Origin: QWQI01 sp964608915
Lineage (GTDB): Bacteria > Planctomycetota > Planctomycetia > Isosphaerales > Isosphaeraceae
Direction of reading: 5' to 3'
Assembly (NCBI GenBank): GCA_964608915.1
Contig: CAZSQA010000034.1
Coordinates: forward strand, 1-64,000
Length of the DNA stretch: 64,000 bases
Shown here piece after piece: positions 7,574-16,402 of the stretch; position 1 is the first letter of the stretch; each line of letters begins with the position of its first letter. A program made the translations under genes and the position numbers. The notes beneath the pieces were generated by a model, which saw nothing but the letters and a program-made list of their open reading frames with translations, had not been told where the DNA came from and made no database searches.

Positions 7574-9742
7574 TTAATTGCTCGAAGTTTCGATACGGCC
7601 AGTTTTTTCCGTCAGGCGGCCGGGCAGGTCATGGTTCGCGCCGGCAGAGTCGGAAGTTTCGACCAGATAGACGTAGTCGCCCTTCGCCGGAGTCAGGCGG
7701 ACCATTTCGCATTCGAAATTGTCGGCCACGCGTTCGTAGACGTCCTTGGAAATACGAATGACGCCCTTGCCGTGCGTTTCGCCGAGGCTCCGGGCGATGT
7801 CGATCGTGCGGCCCCAGAGGTCATAGATGAATTTGTTGCGGCCGATGATCCCGCCAGTGACCGGGCCACGGTGGATGCCGACATTGATGACCAGTTCGGC
7901 GGAGTTGTCCGTATTGAATTTGCGGATGATGCGTTCCATATCGAGCGCGAATGCGACGGCCCGGCGCGAATGGTCGAAGCGGGTGACGCTCAGGCCGCAG
8001 ACCGCCAGGTAACTCGCGCCGATCGACTTGAGTTTCTCGACGCCCTGGGTATCGGCGGCTTCGTCGAACGCGACGATCAGTTGATTGAGCAATTCGAGAG
8101 CCTTCGCGGGGGCCAGGCTCTCGGAAAAGCCGTCGAACCCGTGCACTGCGCCGAAGATGATCGAAACGTCGGCGTGCGAATCGCTGAGCTGGTCCGGCGG
8201 GCCGCTTCGCAACCGGGCCGCGACCTTTGCGGGCAGCATGCTCTCGAGCAGGCGTTCGTTCTCCTGCACTTTCTCTTCGATTCGATTTTTCTGATTTTCG
8301 ATTTCTTCGGCCATCCGATTGAATGTCCGGCCCAATTCGGCGAATTCGTCATGCGAGCGGATGTGGACCCTGGCTTCGTAGTGGCCACGCGCCAGAGCGG
8401 CCGCGGTGTGCGTGAGCTTGCGGATGGGCCGGGCGATCCTGCCGCCGATCAGGGCGGCGATCAGGCTCGCCCCGAGACCGATCGCGGCGAGGATCGAGAG
8501 CAGATCCGTCGTGAACTTGCGTACCGGCGCGAAGGCTTCCTCGGTGGGCACTTTGGCCACGATTCCCCAGCGCAAACCTTCGAATTCCAGCGGCGCGAAA
8601 CTGGCCAGCACCTCTACGCCGAGATAATCCTTCATGATGCCTGTGCCCGAGTGCCCGATGAAAATCTGGTCGATGACATCGGACATCAGTTTCACCGTGA
8701 GAATCGAGGTCTGAAATCGCTCGGTCTTTTCGACCTGTTCCTTATTGAAACCGTTTGCGGCAAGGCGTTTGACGTAGGATTTCGGGTCTTCCGTAAAATG
8801 GCGGCTTTCGTTGCGCATGTAGTGGTCTTCGCCCACCAGATACACTTCGCCGGTTTTGCCCAGGCCGTCATTTTCCCATTGGCATTCACCCGAGACGATA
8901 TCGTTGATTCGCTTGATCGGAAACTGGGCGACCAGAATGCCGACCATGGTCGGTCCGTCAAAAACCGGGCTGGCCATGAATGCCGACGGCAAACCGAAAT
9001 ACGGGCGATAGGGTTCGTAGTCGACCATCACGACGACTTCCTTGTCCTGCTCACGTTGCAGCGTTTCCAGAGCCTCCGCCAGGCCTGTCCTGGAAAACGG
9101 TCCCGTCGAGAGGCTCGTGCCGAAATCGATCTCCTTGGCGGTCGAATACACGACTTCGAGCTTCTCCGGCTCGACGAGCATGATGTCTTCATAGCCGAAC
9201 GTGTTGCGGAAGTTGTTCACCACGCCGTGATACCTGGCATGCAACTGCGAAAAAGTCGTGCCGTCGCCGGCGTCGGTCAGAAGGTCTTTGGTTTCCAGAG
9301 AGTTCTGGTTTTTGGCGATGTAATGATATTGCAGATAACGGGCGATATCGGTGTCAGGATAGACCGATTCGATATGGGGTTTCGAATCGACGTGCTTCAG
9401 AAGTTCAGGCAGGTATACCTTTTCGTAGAACTGCCTGAGTTCCTTCTCCTGCTCCGGGGTCAGTTTTTTCGTGCGGAGTTCGTCGAACGCCGCCGTCAGG
9501 TCTTTCGTAGCTTTGACGACCATCAGGCCTTCGCTGTAAGAGAGCACTTGCCCGCGCACGAATTTGAGATAATTTCGGACCTGGCTCGATTTCGCGGTGC
9601 GGACCGCCGTCAGACGCTGGAAAATGCTGTCGGTGAGCGCCTTCTGGCCGCTTCGATATCCTAGATACCCCGTGATCGATGCCGCTGCGACGCTCAGGAG
9701 CAGCAGAGCGACGATCATTTTGGACTGAATGCTCAAACGCAT
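7574..9742 (-). CDS. dCache-HAMP sensor with degenerate class III cyclase domain (copy 3)
   Basis: A 722-aa sensor with an ATG start: TM1 about 9-29, periplasmic dCache-type region to about 400, TM2 about 410-435, HAMP about 435-490, cyclase-homology domain about 530-690. It is the least decayed of the three paralogs. It looks like the C2 half of a heterodimeric cyclase: the purine Lys (EKLKSIGASY) and Asp (YDLWG) are present. Both metal Asp positions are Ala (FGAV; SIGAS), and the Asn and Arg of the transition state are Asp and Ser (TIDIARSL). I infer nucleotide binding without standard catalysis, or work with an unseen partner. It is the first gene of an operon with the cNMP-domain channel. 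Confidence 0.87.
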   Translation of the reverse strand: MRLSIQSKMIVALLLLSVAAASITGYLGYRSGQKALTDSIFQRLTAVRTAKSSQVRNYLKFVRGQVLSYSEGLMVVKATKDLTAAFDELRTKKLTPEQEKELRQFYEKVYLPELLKHVDSKPHIESVYPDTDIARYLQYHYIAKNQNSLETKDLLTDAGDGTTFSQLHARYHGVVNNFRNTFGYEDIMLVEPEKLEVVYSTAKEIDFGTSLSTGPFSRTGLAEALETLQREQDKEVVVMVDYEPYRPYFGLPSAFMASPVFDGPTMVGILVAQFPIKRINDIVSGECQWENDGLGKTGEVYLVGEDHYMRNESRHFTEDPKSYVKRLAANGFNKEQVEKTERFQTSILTVKLMSDVIDQIFIGHSGTGIMKDYLGVEVLASFAPLEFEGLRWGIVAKVPTEEAFAPVRKFTTDLLSILAAIGLGASLIAALIGGRIARPIRKLTHTAAALARGHYEARVHIRSHDEFAELGRTFNRMAEEIENQKNRIEEKVQENERLLESMLPAKVAARLRSGPPDQLSDSHADVSIIFGAVHGFDGFSESLAPAKALELLNQLIVAFDEAADTQGVEKLKSIGASYLAVCGLSVTRFDHSRRAVAFALDMERIIRKFNTDNSAELVINVGIHRGPVTGGIIGRNKFIYDLWGRTIDIARSLGETHGKGVIRISKDVYERVADNFECEMVRLTPAKGDYVYLVETSDSAGANHDLPGRLTEKTGRIETSSN

Positions 9743-9911
9743 CGTGCGCGAGGTTTCCTTTCCGATCTCGTTTCGTTTCGTATGAGTCGTAACTTAGAGA
9801 CATTCAGCCGAATTGACAAGTGGCCGGACAGGCGATTCGCCGTTTTCGGGAACCCGGCCGCCGGAATCGATGCACACCGATATGCCTTGTCGGCATGGCA
9901 CGAATGCGCGA

Positions 9912-9943
9912 AAAGGCCGCTCGTCAATCGACGAGCGGCCTTT
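9912..9943 (-). terminator. Rho-independent terminator after the DUF1501 gene
   Basis: A perfect 14-bp stem (AAAGGCCGCTCGTC with its complement) and a 4-nt loop. On the minus strand the stem ends in TTTT. It lies 48 bp past the stop of the 9991-11376 gene. Confidence 0.85.
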
Positions 9944-9990
9944 ACGATCGCGTATCGAATACCCGGAAGATCGTCGCGAGGTTCGCGATC

Positions 9991-11376
9991 TCAGCCGATG
10001 AGTTCCCGGATCGGGCTCATTTCGGTCAGATACTGAGGCCGGCCCGCCGGGTCCATGACGGTGGTCGCGTTGGGCGGAAGGCCGAGGGCGTGATACAGCG
10101 TGGCGACGACTTCCTGCACGTGCACGGGCCTTTCGGTGGCGTATTCGCCCAGACGGTTCGAAGCCCCGATGACCTGGCCATGATTCATGCCGCCGCCGGC
10201 GATCCAGGCCGAGTTGAGCTGGGGCCAGTGGTCCCGGCCTTTTTCCTTGTTGATACGGGGGGTACGACCGAATTCGCCCCAAGCGATGATGGTGACGTCG
10301 TCCAGCATGCCGCGGGCGTCGAGATCCTCGACCAGGGCCGACATGGCCTGATCGAGCTTGCCGCCATGGTCACGGACGAGGTTGAAGTTATCGCCGTGGC
10401 TGTCCCAGCGGCCGAAAGTCATCGTGACGACCCGGACGCCGGCTTCGACCAACCGGCGAGCGATGAGGAACAGCTCGTTGTTCGTCGGAGCGCCGTCGTA
10501 GGTGAAGTTGAAGGGCTGCCCCGTGCCGTAGCGGGCACGGATCCGGGGATCTTCCTTGGAAAGGTCGAGCGCCTTGAGGAGCCGGGAGCCGGTCAGCACG
10601 TCGAAGGCCTGGGCGGTTTTGGCGTCCTGGCTCTCGAGCTGGCCGGCGTAGTCCACCTCCTGCTTGAGGCGGTCGAAGCTGGCGAGCAGACGTTTACGGT
10701 CGTTCAGCTTTTCGAGCGTCAGGTCGCGCATCCGCATGTTGTCCAGTGTCGGTCCGTCCGGCTTGAAGGCCGAGTAGGTCGGCCCGAGGAAGCCGGGCTC
10801 GCCCGTCGAACCCCATGGGGCATGAGATGTCTTGGGTGACAGGCCGACGAACGGCGGAACCGAAGGATCGACCGGCCCCTGCACCTTGGACGCGACCGAG
10901 CCGATGGAAGGCCTGCCGCCGACTACCGCGAGATCTTGAGGCCGATAGCCTGTGAAGCACTGGAACGCCGCGTGATCGCCGTGATTTCCGACGACGGAAC
11001 GGATCAGAGTGGCCTTGTCCTGCAGTTTCGCCAGGCGATGGAACGTCTCGCCGATCTGGATGCCGGCCACGTTCGTGGAAATGGGCGAGAATTCGCCCCG
11101 AATTTCCGATGGGGCGTCGGGCTTGAGATCCCACATGTCCTGGTGGGGCGGGCCGCCGCCGAGGAATACGCAGATCACCGACTTGTGCCGGCCCGTGCGA
11201 GGGTTGATCAGCGGCGAATTTCCCTTCGGCACGTTCGCCGCTGAGGCTTCGGCTCGAAAAATATCGGCCAGCGAAAGCACCTGACCTGTGAAGAGCGATA
11301 GCCCGCCCGCCTGAAGGAAGCTGCGCCGGGAAAATCCGTCGCAAAGTCGATGGCCTTGTCCGTAGATGGTGAGCAT
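9991..11376 (-). CDS. DUF1501 family exported protein
   Basis: A 461-aa protein with a Tat signal near the N-terminus (SRRSFLQAGG, residues 16-25), predicting folded export. The ATG is preceded by GGAGG at 6 nt. It shows the DUF1501 pattern: VFLGGGPPHQDMWDLKPDAP, then SVVGNHGDHAAFQCFTG, then WDSHGDNF, then IAWGEFGRTPRIN, then a C-terminal HALGLPP. The fold belongs to the alkaline-phosphatase/sulfatase-like superfamily and the family is expanded in planctomycetes, usually beside DUF1549/DUF1553 genes. Its biochemical function is not established. Here it is divergent from such a gene (11735-14074) and ends in a strong terminator. Confidence 0.9.
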   Translation of the reverse strand: MLTIYGQGHRLCDGFSRRSFLQAGGLSLFTGQVLSLADIFRAEASAANVPKGNSPLINPRTGRHKSVICVFLGGGPPHQDMWDLKPDAPSEIRGEFSPISTNVAGIQIGETFHRLAKLQDKATLIRSVVGNHGDHAAFQCFTGYRPQDLAVVGGRPSIGSVASKVQGPVDPSVPPFVGLSPKTSHAPWGSTGEPGFLGPTYSAFKPDGPTLDNMRMRDLTLEKLNDRKRLLASFDRLKQEVDYAGQLESQDAKTAQAFDVLTGSRLLKALDLSKEDPRIRARYGTGQPFNFTYDGAPTNNELFLIARRLVEAGVRVVTMTFGRWDSHGDNFNLVRDHGGKLDQAMSALVEDLDARGMLDDVTIIAWGEFGRTPRINKEKGRDHWPQLNSAWIAGGGMNHGQVIGASNRLGEYATERPVHVQEVVATLYHALGLPPNATTVMDPAGRPQYLTEMSPIRELIG

Positions 11377-11734
11377 GTCGAGGCCTCCAGACAGAGAAAT
11401 TCAGGCAGGTTCGGCGCCCGGCGGATCTGCGGAGAGAGACTCCTGATCCGCCAGCCGAAATTTCGGCGGGTTCTATGAATTGTATCGAATCGTTGACGGC
11501 TCGGCCAGTGCGATGTTTTTCGTGTCGTCGAATTTTTGGCCGGAACGACCGATACGGCCGGCCCTGTCCGGGTTCCTCCGACTTGCCCTCACACCGTTCC
11601 GCGGGTTAGAATTTCTTCAGACCGATCGTTCAGGCTCTCCCGAGGATGGCCCCTCTCTGCCGTTCTCCCGCCGGATCGTCGCCCCCCGACCGTCCGCCCT
11701 CCGAATTCGTTCGCTCGACCTTCAGGACGCTTCC
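11377..11734. other. Divergent promoter spacer
   Basis: A 358-bp spacer between the DUF1501 gene (minus) and the DUF1549/1553 gene (plus). The plus-strand reading frame stays open back to 11480, but codon content there is unlike the downstream gene and a better start with a Shine-Dalgarno site exists at 11735. No other structure noticed. Confidence 0.4.
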
Positions 11735-14074
11735 ATGGGCTGCCAATCCGACCTCAATACGACAATGCTCAGAATGTGCCGATTCGTCAGGGCGAGCCGC
11801 TCATGTGTGCCTGCCGGTCTCGTCATCGTTTTTCTGAGCTGCACGGTTCCGTTTGCCGCGGGCGCTGACCCCGCCGTCCCGACGCCGCCTCCGAAGCCGG
11901 CTCCGCCCGAGAATTTCCGGGAAGACCAGCGTGACCATTGGTCGTTTCGGCCCGTCGATCGGCCTGAAGCGCCTGAAGTCAAAGAAACCAGGGCCGTACG
12001 GAATCCGATCGATCGCTTCGTGCTTAAGTCTCTCGAAGATCTTGGCTTCCGGCATGCTCCGGAAGCATCGAAAATCGAACTGCTGCGGCGGGTCACGTTC
12101 GACCTGACCGGCTTGCCGCCGACGCCGGAGCAGGCCCGTGAGTTTCTCGAAGACGATTCGCCGGACGCTTACGAAAAACTGGTCGACCGCCTGATCGCAT
12201 CCCCTGCCTACGGAGTGCGCTGGGCACAGCACTGGCTCGATCTGGCGCACTATGCCGATTCGAACGGCTTCGAACTCGACGCCGATCGTCCGGACGCCTG
12301 GCGGTATCGGGATTGGGTGGTGGACGCTCTCAATGCCGACATGCCCTATGACCAGTTCGTCGCCCTGCAGCTTGCGGGCGACGAAATACGGCCCGGCGAC
12401 GCTTCGGCCCTGATCGCGACCGGCTTTGCCCGTAGCGGTCCGCGGGAAGTCGTGAGCGGCAATATCGCGCCTCAGGAAAAACGTCAGAACGACCTGACGG
12501 CGATCACGGGCACCGTGGGGTCGGTCGTGATGGGCCTGACGATGGGCTGCGCGCGTTGCCACGACCATAAATTCGACCCGATCCCGACGACCGATTTCTA
12601 CCGGCTTCAGTCTTTCTGGGCAGGGACGGAACTGATCGAGGAGGATATCTCCAGCGAAGAGGAAAAGGCGAAGATCGACGCGGCCAACAAGGCGATCGAC
12701 GAGAAGATCGCTCCGCTGAAAAAGCGTCAGGCCGAGCTGGAGAAGCCTTACCGGGAGAGGATCCGCAAAGAGAAGGAGAACGGTCTGACGGCGAAAGAAC
12801 GGGCCATCATGACCAAGCCGAAGGAGCAGCGCACGCCCGAAGAGCAGCGGCTGGCGGAGGGGATCGGCACCGCCCTGAACGTGACCTGGGAGCTGGTGGC
12901 CGAGGCTGTCGCCGCCGACCCGCCCGTGCAGGCCGAGCGTGAGAAGATCAAGCGTCAGGTCTATGAGCTGGAGCGGTTTCGGCCGCAGCCGGCGGCGAAG
13001 GCGTTCGCCATTAAGGAAGCCAAGCCGAAGCCGGACGATACGTACGTTTACAAACGAGGCGAGTGGAAACATCCCGGGCCTCTGGTGGCACCTCGCCCGC
13101 CGGGTGTGATCCTGTCCGTCGCCGCGGGAGCGGGCTGGTCGGATCCCGGCGGTCTGCCGGATAAGCCGGTATCGAACGAGCCGTCCCAGAAATCGACGGG
13201 ATCGGGACGCCGGGCTTCTCTGGTGCGCTGGCTGACCGATCCAGCCAATCCGCTGGTGGCCCGAGTGATCGTCAACCGCATGTGGCAGCATCACTTCGGT
13301 CGAGGCATCGTGGCGACGCCTTCGGACTTCGGAACTCGGGGCGAGCCGCCGAGCCATCCGGAACTTCTGGACTGGCTGGCCTCCGAACTTGTCGCAGGCG
13401 GCTGGAAGCTCAAGCCGATCCATCGCCTGATGGTGACCAGCGGCACTTATCGGATGAAGTCGGACTTCCGCATCCCGGAACAGGATCGTGACGATCCGGA
13501 CAACGAGACGTTTTATCGGATGAACCGGCGCCGAATGGAGGCCGAAGGGCTGCGCGATGCGGTTTTGACCGTCTCCGGCCGGTTGAACCCGAGGATGGGC
13601 GGCCCTGGCGTGCGGGTTCCGATCGAGGACGAGATCAAGGAACTGATCTTTACCGAGGCCGAGGTCGTCGACCTCTGGCCGGTGGATCTGAATCCTGCGG
13701 AATTCGACAGGAGGTCACTCTATCTGCTGCGAAAACGCAACGTGCACTATGCCCTTTATGCTGCCTTCGACGCGCCGGATACGCAGAGTTCCTGCCCGGT
13801 TCGGCCGGTCAGTACGCACGCCCCGCAGGCACTGGTGTTGCTCAACAGCGCGTTCGCCCAATCAAGCGCGAAGAAGCTGGCTGCGGCCACGGCTGGCGAA
13901 GCGAACCCGGCCGAACGTGTCAGGGCGATGTTCCGGCGCGTGCTCGTGCGTGAACCGGGCGAGAAGGAACTGGCTCGGATCCAGGCGTTTCTGGGCGATC
14001 GGCCGGACGAATCGGCCTGGGCCGATTACGCCCTGACGCTCATCAATTCCAACGAATTCCTCTACGTGCCCTGA
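11735..14074 (+). CDS. DUF1549/DUF1553 exported protein (PSCyt2-PSD1 type)
   Basis: A 779-aa exported protein. ATG 11735 has AGGA about 8 nt upstream; a hydrophobic signal (VPAGLVIVFLSCTVPFAAG) follows. The DUF1549 part (about 60-290) has NPIDRFVLKSLEDLGF, FDLTGLPPTPEQ and a single CxxCH haem-type motif, GCARCHDHKFDPIP. A charged coiled-coil-like insert (about 305-420) precedes DUF1553 (about 470-750; VARVIVNRMWQHHFGRGIV, then TPSDFGTRGEPPSHPELLDW). Such proteins pair with DUF1501 genes in planctomycetes, and the next gene is one. A c-type haem role and polysaccharide-related function have been proposed for the family but not shown. Confidence 0.9.
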   Translation: MGCQSDLNTTMLRMCRFVRASRSCVPAGLVIVFLSCTVPFAAGADPAVPTPPPKPAPPENFREDQRDHWSFRPVDRPEAPEVKETRAVRNPIDRFVLKSLEDLGFRHAPEASKIELLRRVTFDLTGLPPTPEQAREFLEDDSPDAYEKLVDRLIASPAYGVRWAQHWLDLAHYADSNGFELDADRPDAWRYRDWVVDALNADMPYDQFVALQLAGDEIRPGDASALIATGFARSGPREVVSGNIAPQEKRQNDLTAITGTVGSVVMGLTMGCARCHDHKFDPIPTTDFYRLQSFWAGTELIEEDISSEEEKAKIDAANKAIDEKIAPLKKRQAELEKPYRERIRKEKENGLTAKERAIMTKPKEQRTPEEQRLAEGIGTALNVTWELVAEAVAADPPVQAEREKIKRQVYELERFRPQPAAKAFAIKEAKPKPDDTYVYKRGEWKHPGPLVAPRPPGVILSVAAGAGWSDPGGLPDKPVSNEPSQKSTGSGRRASLVRWLTDPANPLVARVIVNRMWQHHFGRGIVATPSDFGTRGEPPSHPELLDWLASELVAGGWKLKPIHRLMVTSGTYRMKSDFRIPEQDRDDPDNETFYRMNRRRMEAEGLRDAVLTVSGRLNPRMGGPGVRVPIEDEIKELIFTEAEVVDLWPVDLNPAEFDRRSLYLLRKRNVHYALYAAFDAPDTQSSCPVRPVSTHAPQALVLLNSAFAQSSAKKLAAATAGEANPAERVRAMFRRVLVREPGEKELARIQAFLGDRPDESAWADYALTLINSNEFLYVP

Positions 14075-14216
14075 TCCCTGGCTTGCCGAACGAAGGCGGC
14101 GCAAGAAAATCGACGGTCGCCGAGTGCGGCGCGGGGGTGTGCCGGCCGATCCGGTACGGTATAATTTCGCACACGGATTCACGACGCCCCAATATCGAAG
14201 GCGAGCAGAGTCGACC

Positions 14217-15692
14217 ATGAACCGTCAGCCATACGAATGCCCAGGGCCGTTCGCGGCAATGGCACCAGCAGAAGCGGCTTCACGCCGTCAGTGGTTGCGA
14301 TCGATCGGCGGCGGCTTCGGCTGGCTGGCAGCGCAGCAACTGTTCGGGCTCGAGGGCCGAAGTCTGGCGGACGGTTCGGCGCTGGCGAATCCGCTGGCCG
14401 CCCGGCCCGGGCATTTCCCTGCCACGGCGAAGCGTTGCATTTTTCTCTTCATGGTCGGCGGCCCGAGCCAGATGGAGCTGTACGACCCGAAACCGGCGCT
14501 CGACAAGCTCGACGGCAAACGTCTCCCCGAAAGCTTCGGCAAGATTCACAGCCAGTTTCTGGAAAGTGATCCGCTGTGTCTCGGATCGACCCGCAAGTGG
14601 TCGAAATGTGGCGAATCGGGCATGGACATGTCCGATCTCGTGCCGCACATGCATCCTCTGGCCGACGATATCGCCCTGATCCGAAGCTGTGCCGTGGACA
14701 GTGTCGTACACGCCCCGGCTCACTATCAGATGAACTCGGGCCGGATACTCATGGGCCATCCGAGCCTGGGAAGCTGGCTTACGTACGGCCTCGGTTCCGA
14801 ATCGGAAAACCTGCCGGCCTATGTGGTGATGTCTCAGCCTGAGGGGACGCCGGAGGGTGGCGCTCCATGCTGGTCGAGCGGCTATTTGCCCGCGGCGTAT
14901 CAGGGGACTCTGTTCCGTGCTGGCCCGAAGCCGATCGTGAATCTGGCGTCGGCCACGCCGGATTTTACGCGAGAGCGCCAGCGACGGACGCTGGATCTTT
15001 TGCGTGATCTGAACGAAACGACCCTTGACCCGGCGGATGCCGAGTTGTCAGCCCGGATCGCCAGTTACGAGCTGGCATACCGGATGCAGGCGGAGGCGCC
15101 GGAAGCCGTGGACCTGACGCGCGAACCGGAGGAAACGCGGGAACTTTATGGCCTGAACGACAGCCGGACACGCGAATTCGGGGCACGTTGTCTGGTCGCG
15201 AGGCGGCTTGTGGAGCGGGGCGTGCGGTTCGTGCAGCTTTACTCAGGTGGCGGCCCGGTGGCGATGCAGTGGGACGCACACGACGACGTGAACGCCAATC
15301 ACGAAAAGATGTGTGGGCTGACCGACAGGCCGGTGGCGGCACTTCTGACGGACTTGAAACGTCGCGGGCTTCTGGACGACACGCTGGTGATCTGGGGCGG
15401 CGAATTCGGGCGTACGCCGGTGGCGCAGAAGGGGAGCCGCGGGCGTGACCACAACGCGACAGGCTTCACCATGTGGTTTGCGGGTGGTGGCGTCAAGGGC
15501 GGTACGATCTTCGGTTCGACGGACGAAATCGGTCTGAACGCGGTCGAAGGGCGTGCCCACATCAACGACATTCATGCGACGATCCTGCACCTGATGGGCC
15601 TGGATCACAAGCGGCTCACAGTGTTGCATTCAGGGCGTGACGAACGTCTGACGGACGTGGGCGGGCGCGTGATTCGCGACATTCTCGCCTGA
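14217..15692 (+). CDS. DUF1501 family exported protein, partner of the DUF1549/1553 gene
   Basis: A 491-aa protein; ATG 14217 lies 142 bp after the previous stop. A Tat-like N-terminus (SRRQWLRSIGGGFGWLAAQQ, about 22-41) is followed by the DUF1501 hallmarks: FLFMVGGPSQMELYDPKP, DMSDLVPHMHPLADDIALIR, HYQMNSGRILMGHPSLGSWL, VIWGGEFGRTPV, and a C-terminal HATILHLMGLDH. The pairing with DUF1549/1553 is the standard planctomycete gene couple, so the two probably act together outside the cytoplasm. It differs substantially from the DUF1501 protein at 9991-11376; they are not a recent duplication. Confidence 0.92.
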   Translation: MNRQPYECPGPFAAMAPAEAASRRQWLRSIGGGFGWLAAQQLFGLEGRSLADGSALANPLAARPGHFPATAKRCIFLFMVGGPSQMELYDPKPALDKLDGKRLPESFGKIHSQFLESDPLCLGSTRKWSKCGESGMDMSDLVPHMHPLADDIALIRSCAVDSVVHAPAHYQMNSGRILMGHPSLGSWLTYGLGSESENLPAYVVMSQPEGTPEGGAPCWSSGYLPAAYQGTLFRAGPKPIVNLASATPDFTRERQRRTLDLLRDLNETTLDPADAELSARIASYELAYRMQAEAPEAVDLTREPEETRELYGLNDSRTREFGARCLVARRLVERGVRFVQLYSGGGPVAMQWDAHDDVNANHEKMCGLTDRPVAALLTDLKRRGLLDDTLVIWGGEFGRTPVAQKGSRGRDHNATGFTMWFAGGGVKGGTIFGSTDEIGLNAVEGRAHINDIHATILHLMGLDHKRLTVLHSGRDERLTDVGGRVIRDILA

Positions 15693-15723
15693 CCGTGCAA
15701 TTTTTCACGGAATCTTTCGACAC

Positions 15724-16398
15724 GTGGCGAACCATACGGCCCTCTCAGACGTAACACGGAAAGACGGCATCGTGGCCGTCGTAGAAGCTGACGAAATGTC
15801 GGACGAAGTTCTCATGACCCGATACCGGGATCATGGGGACGAAGCCGACTTCAACGCTCTGATCGAACGCTATCAGCAAGAGATCTATCGTTATCTCGTC
15901 CGCTATCTCGGCAATGCCACGCTCGCCGACGACGTGTTTCAGGACACGTTCCTGCAAATCCATCAGAAGCGTCATACGTATGAGGAGGGGCGCGCCGTGC
16001 GGCCCTGGATCTACGCCATCGCGAGCCATCAGGCGATCGACACGATGCGTCGAGTCGGCCGTCAATCCGCCCGCAGCCTTTCGGCCAACGGGAGCGACGA
16101 CGGCGAAACGCCGCGTGACGGGCTCGAAGCTCTTCTGGAAAGCACGGCCGAAGGCCCGCTGGCCCAACTGCAAACCGAGGAACGCCGCGAATGGGTTCGC
16201 CGCGCCATCGATACTCTGCCCGAAACGCTTCGGCAGACATTGATCCTTGCTTACTATCAGGATCTCAAGTACCGGGAAATCGCAGATATTCTCGATGTGC
16301 CTGTCGGCACGGTGAAGTCTCGCCTTCATGCGGCGCTCCAGAAGATGGCCGAGAAGGCTGCCAGAGACCATCTTTCCGACGGCGACGAGGGTGCATGA
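15724..16398 (+). CDS. ECF-family RNA polymerase sigma factor
   Basis: A sigma-70 family ECF regulator. Region 2 (about residues 40-105; DFNALIERYQQEIYRYLVRY, ADDVFQDTFLQIHQ, RPWIYAIASHQAIDTMRR) and region 4 (about 160-215; LPETLRQTLILAYYQDLKYR followed by EIADILDVPVGTVKSRLHAA) are both intact. The start is uncertain: GTG 15724 gives 224 aa, GTG 15772 has GGAAAG upstream, and ATG 15796 (MSDEVLMTRY) fits the usual ECF start. It is followed after 4 bp by a one-pass membrane protein that is likely its regulator. Confidence 0.93.
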   Translation: MANHTALSDVTRKDGIVAVVEADEMSDEVLMTRYRDHGDEADFNALIERYQQEIYRYLVRYLGNATLADDVFQDTFLQIHQKRHTYEEGRAVRPWIYAIASHQAIDTMRRVGRQSARSLSANGSDDGETPRDGLEALLESTAEGPLAQLQTEERREWVRRAIDTLPETLRQTLILAYYQDLKYREIADILDVPVGTVKSRLHAALQKMAEKAARDHLSDGDEGA

Positions 16399-16402
16399 CG
16401 CC

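Noticed and set aside
7565..9664. 699-aa plus-strand open frame over sensor copy 3
   Set aside because: Entirely antisense to the dCache-HAMP sensor; composition is that of a complement frame and it has no domain.
11801..13423. 540-aa minus-strand open frame over the DUF1549/1553 gene
   Set aside because: Antisense shadow, rich in Arg and Gln, with no start signal or family pattern.
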